The notes under the pieces were generated by a model. That model was not told the origin of the DNA. It saw only the letters and a list, made by a program, of their open reading frames with translations, and ran no database searches. DNA of 43,547 nt from an uncultured Pelagibacteraceae bacterium (lineage in GTDB: Bacteria > Pseudomonadota > Alphaproteobacteria > Pelagibacterales > AG-422-B15). Of this stretch, positions 11,173-18,342 are shown piece by piece. The stretch is taken from positions 1 to 43,547 of the forward strand of contig CACFAO010000009.1 in NCBI GenBank assembly GCA_902564295.1, written 5' to 3'. The translations under genes were made by a program, and so were the position numbers. Every line of letters begins with the position of its first letter. Within the stretch, counting starts at the first letter, position 1.

Positions 11173-12051
11173 TTACAAATATTTCTTTATATCAACATTT
11201 TGAGTAATATTATTACTTTTTATCCAAGTATCTTGTCTTTTGATATAGTTTCTAGTGTTTTTCTTCATTATGCTTTTGGCTTCATCTAAACTAACTTTTC
11301 CTCTAATAAAGCTGGTTATTTCACGAACTCCAATTGCCTTCATAATAGATAATTCAGTGCTATAATTTTTCTCAATTAAAGATTGAACCTCATCGACAGC
11401 ACCATCACGAAACATATTATCGATTCTTTGCGCAGCTGACTCATAGAGCTTTTCACGTAAATTGCTAGTTATGATCAATCTATAGTTTACATTATCAATT
11501 CTTTTGTTTGGATTAAATTGCCAGTCTTCTAAAACTTTTCCAGTCTGAAGCAGTAATGAATAACTACGCATTATTCTTTGTTTATCATTTGAATTAATTT
11601 TTGTGCCTGGATATTTAGTTAAAATTTTTTTGTATAAATGAGCGAGACCATTGGTTTCTAAATCCAGCTTTGCTTGTTCTCCTATATTTTTTTTTATTGA
11701 AGGAATTTCTGAAAGTCCATTCATCAAAGCTTTTAAATACAAACCTGTTCCTCCTACGACAATTGGAAGCAACTTATCATCGAAACAATTATTAATTTCA
11801 TGCTCTGCTTTTTCTAGCCAAATAGCTGCTGAGCAACTTTTGCTGCCTTTAAGCATTCCATAAAGACGATGGTCAAATTTTTTACACATCTCATCGTCTG
11901 GTCTATCAGTTAGTATCTTTAGATCTTTGTATACCTGTAGACTATCAAAATTAATTATTGCTGATTTATGTTTAGAAGCAATTTGAGTTGCAAGCTTTGA
12001 CTTTCCACTTGCTGTGGGACCAAAGATAACCAGTATGTCCCTTTTTTCCAT
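11173..12051 (-). CDS. miaA: tRNA dimethylallyltransferase
   Basis: Transfers a dimethylallyl group to N6 of adenosine-37 in tRNAs reading UNN codons, the first step of i6A/ms2i6A formation. The 292-residue length fits. The P-loop GPTASGKS is at 11-18, followed by the family motif around DSLQVYKDL and the GGTGLYLKAL segment. The final region carries the KRQDTWI stretch common to MiaA. It follows the degP-type gene by 5 bases; 93 bases separate it from ilvB. Confidence 0.95.
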   Translation of the reverse strand: MEKRDILVIFGPTASGKSKLATQIASKHKSAIINFDSLQVYKDLKILTDRPDDEMCKKFDHRLYGMLKGSKSCSAAIWLEKAEHEINNCFDDKLLPIVVGGTGLYLKALMNGLSEIPSIKKNIGEQAKLDLETNGLAHLYKKILTKYPGTKINSNDKQRIMRSYSLLLQTGKVLEDWQFNPNKRIDNVNYRLIITSNLREKLYESAAQRIDNMFRDGAVDEVQSLIEKNYSTELSIMKAIGVREITSFIRGKVSLDEAKSIMKKNTRNYIKRQDTWIKSNNITQNVDIKKYL

Positions 12052-12056
12052 TTTAT

Positions 12057-13460
12057 TTAGTCGAGAGACAATCTTGCGCCAATATATTTTTTAGAATTGG
12101 GACCAGAATAGAAAACAATTAAAACGTTTTCTTTTCCTTGAGATATAACCTCATCAATTATTTGTAATACTTCTCCAGATGTTTTCACTGACCGATTTTG
12201 TATTTCAATAATAATGTCGTCTTTTTTAATATTTTGTCGTATTAGGAAAGAGTCATTATTGATTTCAGATATAATTACCCCATTTAAAGTTTTAGCTAAA
12301 TCCAATCTAGATTTGTCATCATCAGTCAATGTTCTAACCTTTATTCCTAGTTCTTTTATTGAAACAGCTGATCCATTATTTTCAATTGAAGCAAGTTCCT
12401 CAAGAGACGGTTGTTTGCCCAGATTTACAAATAACTGCACTTCTTTTTCATCCCGCCAGACAACAACCTTCGTAGATTGACCAATATCAGCTTCAGCGAC
12501 AAGTTTTGGGAGTGTTTGAACAGACTCTACTTCTTTGCCGTTGAATTCAATAATGATGTCACCCTCATTAACTCCACCTTTAAGTGCCGGGCTATCTGTA
12601 GTTAAACCCTGAACTAAGGCACCATAAGTTTTACCAAGACCCAAACTCTCCGCAATTTCATCAGTTACTTCTTGAATTCTTACGCCTAACCAGGCTCTTT
12701 CAATTTCTCCTGTTTCTTGCAGTTGCTGAATAATGTTATTTGCAAGATTTGATGGAATAGCAAAGCCAATTCCAATAGATCCACCGCTTGGAGAAATAAT
12801 CATTGAATTCACTCCAATTACTTTTCCGTCTAAATCAAATAATGGTCCTCCTGAATTGCCCCTATTTATTGATGCATCAGTTTGTATAAAGTCATCATAT
12901 CTTCCACCAAGCATCCTACCTCTTGCAGAAACGATACCTGCTGTAACGGTACCTCCAAGTCCATGTGGATTACCGATTGCCATTACCCAATTACCTACTT
13001 TTGCAGTATCTGAGTCACCAAACTCTAAAAATGGAAGATTATCTGCGTCAACTTTCAAAAGTGCTAAATCTGTCTCTGCATCAGAAGCAATCAATTCAGC
13101 TTCTAATTTTAATCCATCTGTAAAGGTAACTTGTATGTCTGAAGCGTTTTCTACAACATGATTATTTGTGACAATAAAACCATCAGCAGAAATCACAAAG
13201 CCTGAACCTAATGAACTAAATTCTCTTTCTGATGGTTCTGGGCTAGGCATATTAAACGGAAAATTAAAAAAATCTTCAATCGATGGAACTTGAGGTCCTG
13301 TATTTTCAATTACACCTGTAGTTGAAATATTAACAACTGAGGGTGAAACTTTCTCAGCTAAATCAGAGAATGTATCAGGACCGCTAAAGCCTACTGCTTT
13401 ATAAGTAGAAAATATTAATAAAAAAAATATGAATGGAATAATTTTGATGTTTAATCTCAT
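12057..13460 (-). CDS. degP: Periplasmic serine protease, DegP/HtrA family
   Basis: Envelope quality-control protease/chaperone that degrades misfolded periplasmic proteins. The 467-residue precursor starts with a signal peptide (hydrophobic stretch about 7-24). The trypsin-like catalytic triad is His101 (TNNHVV), Asp131 (ETDLALL) and Ser203 (GNSGGP). Two PDZ domains follow at about 260-350 and 370-460, the Do-type layout. Its ATG overlaps the upstream DUF2065 stop (ATGA), and miaA follows after 5 bases. hflC and hflK upstream are also membrane proteolysis factors, so this is a protein quality-control operon. The paralogue (DegP, DegQ or MucD) cannot be settled by sequence alone. Confidence 0.93.
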   Translation of the reverse strand: MRLNIKIIPFIFFLLIFSTYKAVGFSGPDTFSDLAEKVSPSVVNISTTGVIENTGPQVPSIEDFFNFPFNMPSPEPSEREFSSLGSGFVISADGFIVTNNHVVENASDIQVTFTDGLKLEAELIASDAETDLALLKVDADNLPFLEFGDSDTAKVGNWVMAIGNPHGLGGTVTAGIVSARGRMLGGRYDDFIQTDASINRGNSGGPLFDLDGKVIGVNSMIISPSGGSIGIGFAIPSNLANNIIQQLQETGEIERAWLGVRIQEVTDEIAESLGLGKTYGALVQGLTTDSPALKGGVNEGDIIIEFNGKEVESVQTLPKLVAEADIGQSTKVVVWRDEKEVQLFVNLGKQPSLEELASIENNGSAVSIKELGIKVRTLTDDDKSRLDLAKTLNGVIISEINNDSFLIRQNIKKDDIIIEIQNRSVKTSGEVLQIIDEVISQGKENVLIVFYSGPNSKKYIGARLSLD

Positions 13461-13645
13461 CTAACTGCAGTCCATAACATTAGAAATCCTACTATTGCTG
13501 ATGCCAGACCTCCCCATTTAAGGGTATCATTGTTCATCTCTAACATAGATCTAATCATGTTCTTCATTCTCTTTGGAAACAAGGCATAAAGAAGGCCCTC
13601 TACAATTAAGAGTAATCCAAGAGAACCTAATATAAATTGCATCAT
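13457..13645 (-). CDS. DUF2065 (YjeT-like) small membrane protein
   Basis: A 62-residue protein with two membrane segments (about 1-20 and 43-60) separated by a basic stretch with LFPKRMKNM. The layout GLLLIVEGLLYALFP, then GGLASAIVGFLMLW, matches the DUF2065 family, whose members often sit next to hflC (YjeT in enterobacteria). Function is unknown. It lies 20 bases after hflC and overlaps the degP start by 4 bases, so it is almost certainly co-translated with these protease genes. Confidence 0.85.
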   Translation of the reverse strand: MMQFILGSLGLLLIVEGLLYALFPKRMKNMIRSMLEMNNDTLKWGGLASAIVGFLMLWTAVR

Positions 13646-13665
13646 TTTGGTAAGGTTAAATATTT

Positions 13666-14526
13666 TTACTCAGGGTAAGTTCCAAAATATTGAAAGAATT
13701 CACTTTCAGGAGACAAGATCATAGTAGTATCAGAGCTTTTAAGACCTTCTGCATATGCCTGCATTGCTCTGTAGAAAGCAAAAAATTCAGGGTCTTTTCC
13801 AAATGCATCAGCAAAAATTTTATTAGCCATTCCATCACCTTGACCACGTATTATATTAGCTTCTTTCTCTGCCTGTGACTTTATAATCGTAACTTCCTTA
13901 TCAGCAGTTGAACGAATTTTTTGAGCCATTTCAGCACCTTTTGCTCTGAACTCTCTGGCTTCACGTTCACGTTCAGTTTGCATTCTACCAAAAATTGCCT
14001 GGCTATTTGCTTCGGGTAAATCAGCTCGTTTAATTCTTACATCCACAATTTCTATTCCAAAATTCTTCACCTCCGCTCCGGCTAATGCCGTAATTTGCTT
14101 CATGAGTTTTGAACGGTCATCTGATAATACGGCGGATAGAGGTTCCTCACCTAAAACGCCCCTAATTCTAGAATTAACAACTGCAGAAATTCTTGATCTA
14201 GCTACATTTTCATTACCAAATGCTTTGTAGAACTCTAAAACATCAACAATTTTGAATTTTACATAAGCGTCAACAATAAGTCTTTTTTGATCAGATGCGA
14301 TTACCTCAGCGGCAGGGGCATCGATGTCTAGAATACGATTATCAATAAATATCACATTCTGAATGAATGGTATTTTAAAATTAAGACCTGGTTCAGTGAT
14401 TACTCTTTTTGGATCACCGAACTGCAATACGATTGCATTTTTTACTTCAAGTACTGTGAATAGGGTGAAATAACCAACTATTGCTAAAAATCCTAAAACT
14501 ATAAAAGATATTCTCGTAGTGCTCAT
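13666..14526 (-). CDS. hflC: HflC, SPFH-family modulator of FtsH protease
   Basis: Partner of HflK in the HflKC membrane complex, which surrounds the FtsH protease and controls access of membrane-protein substrates. The 286-residue protein has an N-terminal membrane segment (about 6-26), then the SPFH/band-7 domain (LQFGDPKRVITEPGLNFKIP, about 35-54). A charged coiled-coil region (about 165-230, with RMQTERERE) and a conserved tail FFAFYRAMQAY follow. It starts 2 bases after hflK. Confidence 0.95.
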   Translation of the reverse strand: MSTTRISFIVLGFLAIVGYFTLFTVLEVKNAIVLQFGDPKRVITEPGLNFKIPFIQNVIFIDNRILDIDAPAAEVIASDQKRLIVDAYVKFKIVDVLEFYKAFGNENVARSRISAVVNSRIRGVLGEEPLSAVLSDDRSKLMKQITALAGAEVKNFGIEIVDVRIKRADLPEANSQAIFGRMQTEREREAREFRAKGAEMAQKIRSTADKEVTIIKSQAEKEANIIRGQGDGMANKIFADAFGKDPEFFAFYRAMQAYAEGLKSSDTTMILSPESEFFQYFGTYPE

Positions 14527-14528
14527 AA

Positions 14529-15602
14529 TTATTCCTGTGACTTCTTACTTAATTCTGGAAGAGGTAAATAAGGGACAACTGAGTCACCTCCGGCTTTATC
14601 AATGATAACTTTGTCCATATCGGAGAATACATCTTCCATTGTCTCATAAAATATTCTTTTCTTAGTCACTTGAGGAGCTTTTGCGTACTCTGTTTGAATT
14701 GAAAGGAACCTTGATGCCTTACCTTCACTATCAGCTATAACTTTTTGCCTGTAACCCTCCGCAGATTGAAGAATTTGCTCCGCCTCTCCTCTTGCTCTTG
14801 GAATTATATCGTTAGCATATGCCTCTGCTTCATTTCTTTGTCGTTCCATATCAGCCCGCGCAGCCTGTACATCTCTAAATGCATCGATAACCTGTGCTGG
14901 TGGGTCAGCTTTTTGAGTTTGTACCTGAGTGATTGTAATTCCCGTACCGTATTCGTCTAAAATTTCCTGTATAATTGATCTAGTTTGTTCCTCTATTTCT
15001 GTTCTTCCTTCTGTCAGGATAGATTGCAGGCCACCCTGCCCGATAGACTCTCTCATTGCAGTCTCTGCAGCACTTTTCACAGTAAGTTCAGGAGCTTGAA
15101 CATTAAATAAAAATTTACCTGCATCATTGATTAACCAAAATACTGAAAAATCAATATCAACAATATTTTCGTCACCTGTTAACATTAAACTTTCTTCTTC
15201 TACATCTCTAATCGCTGTAACTCTAGAGTCCGGACTTTGTCTGTAACCAACATCTATTCTATTTATTTTGGTTACTTTGGGTGTGAATACACGCTCTATT
15301 GGATACGGTAAGTGATAGTTTAGTCCAGGTTGCGTAGTTTTGGTATATTTTCCGAATTGTAAAACTACGCCCTGCTCGTCTGGTAAAACTCTATAAAAAC
15401 CACTCGCAAGCCAGATAAGTATTAATATACCAATGATAACCATTGGTCCTAACTTTCCAAAAAAAGAGCCTGGCATCATTCCTTTAAAACGGTTCTGTGC
15501 GTTGCGGATCACATCATCCATATTGGGACCCGGACCACGTCTACCGCTTCCATTTCCCGAAGAACCCCAAGGGTCGTTATTGTTATTATCAGACCAAGAC
15601 AT
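14529..15602 (-). CDS. hflK: HflK, SPFH-family modulator of FtsH protease
   Basis: HflC's partner in the HflKC complex. The 357-residue protein opens with a Gly/Asn/Asp-rich cytoplasmic segment (WSDNNNNDPWG), typical of HflK, then one membrane segment at about 50-70. The SPFH domain follows (GVVLQFGKYTKTTQPGLNYH), then a helical region with ARADMERQRNEAEAYAND. It is the first gene of hflK-hflC-DUF2065-degP-miaA and is divergent from mrp; the 106-base gap has a possible minus-strand promoter. Confidence 0.95.
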   Translation of the reverse strand: MSWSDNNNNDPWGSSGNGSGRRGPGPNMDDVIRNAQNRFKGMMPGSFFGKLGPMVIIGILILIWLASGFYRVLPDEQGVVLQFGKYTKTTQPGLNYHLPYPIERVFTPKVTKINRIDVGYRQSPDSRVTAIRDVEEESLMLTGDENIVDIDFSVFWLINDAGKFLFNVQAPELTVKSAAETAMRESIGQGGLQSILTEGRTEIEEQTRSIIQEILDEYGTGITITQVQTQKADPPAQVIDAFRDVQAARADMERQRNEAEAYANDIIPRARGEAEQILQSAEGYRQKVIADSEGKASRFLSIQTEYAKAPQVTKKRIFYETMEDVFSDMDKVIIDKAGGDSVVPYLPLPELSKKSQE

Positions 15603-15621
15603 ATTATTTAGAATTATTACC

Positions 15622-15649
15622 TATATATGGTAAAAATGCTTAAAAGCAA
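15622..15649 (-). promoter_or_regulatory. Candidate hflK promoter
   Basis: On the minus strand TTGCTT (15644-15649) and TATATA (15622-15627) are 16 bases apart, about 20 bases before the hflK ATG. The gap is AT-rich, so a chance match is possible. On the plus strand a TTTACA near 15653 could serve mrp, but I see no convincing -10 at proper spacing. Confidence 0.3.
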
Positions 15650-15708
15650 TTATTTACACTTATACTATGATATATTGTAATTAATTAAGTAAATACAAGA
15701 CAAAAAAA

Positions 15709-16794
15709 ATGGCAGAAACTCTCGAAAATCAAGCTTTACACCTACTTGGACAAGTTGTTAACGAAGAAGCGGGAGAGAACATAGTGGCGCTAGGTATGGT
15801 TAAAAATGTATCTGTGAGTGATGGAAAAATAGACTGTATCATTGAATTCAAAATAAATGATCAGAAAAAAAATGAAAAAATTTTTGAGGATGCCCATAGA
15901 GTACTGAAAGAGATTCCTGGTATAACTAAAGTAAATATCATCACAACCTTACATAAAGAGAATTCAACACATGCAAATGATGAAGTGAATTCAGACAACA
16001 AAACAAATAGCGTTGGCACAGATCAAATAAAATATATTCTTGCAGTTGCTTCAGGGAAAGGAGGAGTCGGTAAATCAACAGTTGCATCAAATCTTGCATG
16101 CGCGTTTAAATCACTTGGTTTAAAAACCTGTTTACTTGATGCTGATATTTATGGTCCTTCAATTCCCAAAATGATTGGGATTAATGAGAAGCCTCATTCT
16201 GATGGACAAAAAATTGAAACAATCAATCGATATGGACTATCAACAATGTCCATGGGTTACATGGTCAATGATGAAAATCCTATCATCTGGAGAGGTCTCA
16301 TGGTCATGAAAGCAATTAATGAAATGATTGATAAAGTAAATTGGGGAGCTGCAGATATTATGGTCATTGATTTACCCCCAGGCACAGGTGATGTTCAACT
16401 GTCTCTGGTTCAGAAACTAAAAATCTCTGGAAGTTTGATAGTTACTACACCTCAAGATATTGCTTTAATTGATGTAATCAGAGGGTTAAAGATGTTTGAA
16501 AAAACCAAAGTCCCCATTCTTGGCATCGTAGAAAACATGAGTTACTTCCTGGCGCCTGATACAGGTAAAGAATATAAACTTTACGGTGAAAGTAAAACAA
16601 ATGAAGTTGCTGAAAAATATGATTATGAAATACTCGCAAATCTTCCACATGATCCATTGCTTCTTGAGCAATGTGAAAAAGGTCACCCTCTTACAGATTT
16701 AGTACCAGATCATAAAGTCAGCCAAATGTTTATTGAATTGGCTGAGAATTTATTAAAACGATTGAAATTAGAACAATTAGCAAATACTAACTAA
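15709..16794 (+). CDS. mrp: Mrp/ApbC-family iron-sulfur carrier ATPase
   Basis: P-loop ATPase of the Mrp/NBP35 family, which carries and transfers iron-sulfur clusters in the cytoplasm. The 361-residue protein has an N-terminal MIP18-like (DUF59) domain at about 1-85, a linker, and the ATPase domain with the deviant Walker [10 protein letters not shown] at 116-124 and the [12 protein letters not shown] segment. The usual C-terminal CxxC that holds the bridging cluster is absent: after ENMSYF the sequence is LAPDTGKEY. The ATG lies in an A-rich context with no Shine-Dalgarno. It overlaps thyX tail-to-tail by 8 bases. Confidence 0.92.
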   Translation: MAETLENQALHLLGQVVNEEAGENIVALGMVKNVSVSDGKIDCIIEFKINDQKKNEKIFEDAHRVLKEIPGITKVNIITTLHKENSTHANDEVNSDNKTNSVGTDQIKYILAVASGKGGVGKSTVASNLACAFKSLGLKTCLLDADIYGPSIPKMIGINEKPHSDGQKIETINRYGLSTMSMGYMVNDENPIIWRGLMVMKAINEMIDKVNWGAADIMVIDLPPGTGDVQLSLVQKLKISGSLIVTTPQDIALIDVIRGLKMFEKTKVPILGIVENMSYFLAPDTGKEYKLYGESKTNEVAEKYDYEILANLPHDPLLLEQCEKGHPLTDLVPDHKVSQMFIELAENLLKRLKLEQLANTN

Positions 16795-17722
16795 TTTCAA
16801 ACTTTCTTTGCAGTTCGCTCCACTCTCTTTTAGACAGACCTTCTTCTTCAAAAGACACTTTCTCGCCTTTTAGAAGTTTCCTCATTAGACTTACCTCTTT
16901 GGCGGAGAGTTCTGTTCCGCCAATTCTATAATCTTCAAATGCATCGTAAGTAAGAGGAACCCATTTTTTTACAATATCTAACATGGCGTCCGCATAAACA
17001 CGTATTTCATATTGCGCATGGTCATCAGCTCTTAGAGCAAGAAAGTGTAATAAATTATTAAGGTCAATCTTCCAGTACCATTGTGTATAGGTATTGAGAG
17101 TTAGATTCATTCGAGCCAATTCTCTTGCAATCCCAGACTTACTTTCATCAATGATATTGCCCTCAGAACTTTCGTTTAACAGCGTTTCGTAATTAGAATA
17201 TGTTTGCTCAGCATCCTTTTTTAGTATCTGTATAACATTAGAGGCTTCATCATCTGTTAATGCATCGCCTCTACCCTGATTATTGATCGCAGACTGTGCT
17301 GCTAGGTTTTCTGCTGATGGAATATAAAACTCTTTATCAAGAATTGAATAACGAGCCGAGTATTCATTTACATTTGCTGTTCTGTGTCGTATCCATTGCC
17401 GAGCTATGAAAATTGGAAGTTTAATATGAAACTTAATTTCACACATTTCAAACGGTGTTGAGTGACGGTGCCTCATTAAATATTTTATAAGTCCTTTGTC
17501 GTTTGAAATCTTCTTTGTGCCTTTACCATATGATACTCTTGCCGACTGCACTATTGAACTGTCATCCCCCATATAATCAATGACACGAATAAAGCCATGA
17601 TCGAGCACTTCAATTGGCTTGTACAAAACTGCTTCTAATTCAGGTGCTGTAACACGAGCTGTTTCTGATATTTCAGACCTTAAGGCTTCAATTTCTTCAA
17701 GTTGTTCTTTGTTTACCGGCAT
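16787..17722 (-). CDS. thyX: FAD-dependent thymidylate synthase ThyX
   Basis: Makes dTMP from dUMP with methylene-tetrahydrofolate as carbon donor and NADPH/FAD as reductant, so it replaces ThyA. The 311-residue protein has the ThyX signature RHRX7S at 112-122 ([11 protein letters not shown]), plus the RHSTPFEM block that precedes it. The C-terminal region with [11 protein letters not shown] is also typical. It is transcribed alone, facing mrp, with an 8-base overlap of the 3' ends; the start at 17722 has no visible Shine-Dalgarno. No thyA is seen in the window. Confidence 0.96.
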   Translation of the reverse strand: MPVNKEQLEEIEALRSEISETARVTAPELEAVLYKPIEVLDHGFIRVIDYMGDDSSIVQSARVSYGKGTKKISNDKGLIKYLMRHRHSTPFEMCEIKFHIKLPIFIARQWIRHRTANVNEYSARYSILDKEFYIPSAENLAAQSAINNQGRGDALTDDEASNVIQILKKDAEQTYSNYETLLNESSEGNIIDESKSGIARELARMNLTLNTYTQWYWKIDLNNLLHFLALRADDHAQYEIRVYADAMLDIVKKWVPLTYDAFEDYRIGGTELSAKEVSLMRKLLKGEKVSFEEEGLSKREWSELQRKFEIS

Positions 17723-17726
17723 TTTT

Positions 17727-17756
17727 TTGAATCAAATAATAAACACATACTATATT
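17727..17756 (+). promoter_or_regulatory. Candidate ssrA promoter
   Basis: TTGAAT (17727-17732) and TATATT (17751-17756) are 18 bases apart on the plus strand. A second TATATT (17792-17797) with a weak CTTTAA 18 bases upstream would start transcription right at the GCTGGG hairpin. Either could drive the tmRNA precursor; the region is AT-rich, so both are tentative. Confidence 0.3.
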
Positions 17757-17803
17757 AAGATTACTCTCTTTAAAAAGTCTCAATATCCAACTATATTCAG
17801 ATT

Positions 17804-17820
17804 GCTGGGGATATCCCAGC
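17804..17820 (+). other. Hairpin upstream of the tmRNA acceptor piece
   Basis: GCTGGG (17804-17809) and CCCAGC (17815-17820) form a 6-bp GC-rich stem with loop GATAT. It lies between thyX and the tmRNA acceptor sequence and may be the 5' end of the tmRNA precursor or part of the processed acceptor RNA. It is not followed by a T-run, so it is unlikely to be a terminator. Confidence 0.4.
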
Positions 17821-18066
17821 TATAGGGATAAACGGCTTGCGTAATACCCATTACGGACCCGGGGGCGGTACCCGGCACCTCCACCAAAAATTAGGGGGTG
17901 ATATAGGATCGACGAATGCTTAAAGGTAAGTTTTTCTCTCGGTATTGTACCACCGTTATCGGGCTATTTTATAAATGCTAACGATGAATTAGCGCTCGCT
18001 GCTTAATCTAATTAGGTAAGCGCGGTTTGGGAGGCACCGGGCAACAGAAGTCTCCCACTACAAAAA
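17821..18066 (+). ncRNA. ssrA: Permuted two-piece tmRNA
   Basis: tmRNA rescues stalled ribosomes by acting as alanyl-tRNA and then as mRNA for a degradation tag. The gene is permuted as in alphaproteobacteria. The acceptor piece comes first: T-arm CCGGG-GGCGGTA-CCCGG, then CACCTCC and A-CCA ending at 17886. Only 7 bases (17887-17893) separate it from the coding piece, whose 5' end GGGGGTG (17894-17900) pairs with CACCTCC to form the 7-bp acceptor stem (one G-U), followed by the conserved ATATAGGATCGACG. The tag frame is 17977-18006: GCT resume codon, A-N-D-E-L-A-L-A-A, then TAA. A TGGGAG/CTCCCA hairpin at about 18027-18057 follows. The outer ends (about 17821 and 18066) are approximate. Confidence 0.93.
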
Positions 18067-18091
18067 CGAATCGATTAAATTTGAATAGATT

Positions 18092-18250
18092 ATGAAAAGA
18101 TTTTTTATTTTTCTGTTATTTTTGTTTTTTGTTAACTGCAGTACGGTTACTTCAACAGTAGAAGGAGTTGTACATGGAGTAAAAAAAGATGTTTCTGATG
18201 TAGTCCATTACTCCACATGTGTATTCACTGACGCTCAATGTTTTGAGTAA
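18092..18250 (+). CDS. Small putative lipoprotein (52 aa)
   Basis: Unrecognised small protein. It begins MKRFF with a very hydrophobic stretch (residues 4-14) leading to Cys16 in FVNC-S, which resembles a lipoprotein signal, although Asn at -1 is unusual for a lipobox. The mature part would be only 37 residues: a Thr/Val-rich start CSTVTSTVEGVV, a charged KKDVSD segment, and two more cysteines at 43 and 50 that could form a disulfide. The overall plan (short, N-terminal lipid anchor, amphipathic remainder) recalls entericidin-like proteins, but similarity is too weak for a name. It starts about 25 bases after the tmRNA and may share its transcript. I see no clear Shine-Dalgarno. Confidence 0.6.
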   Translation: MKRFFIFLLFLFFVNCSTVTSTVEGVVHGVKKDVSDVVHYSTCVFTDAQCFE

Positions 18251-18323
18251 ATTGGATATTTTAGAGTTTTTAAGTGATCAAAGCCTTTAAATAATTAAAT
18301 TTATTCCCATATATATAAGTAAG

Positions 18324-18335
18324 GTAGTATACTAC
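18324..18335. promoter_or_regulatory. Palindrome over the candidate fumC -10 box
   Basis: GTAGTATACTAC is a perfect 12-base palindrome, 7 bases before the fumC ATG. It contains TATACT (18328-18333), which could be a -10 box; TTCCCA 18 bases upstream is a poor -35. If this is the promoter, the transcript starts within a few bases of the ATG and is nearly leaderless. The dyad could be an operator. Confidence 0.35.
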
Positions 18336-18342
18336 AATTTAA

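Noticed and set aside
17840-17886. Possible tRNA gene because of the T-arm-like hairpin and CCA end
   Set aside because: No D- or anticodon arm; the segment fits the acceptor piece of the permuted tmRNA, pairing with GGGGGTG at 17894-17900.
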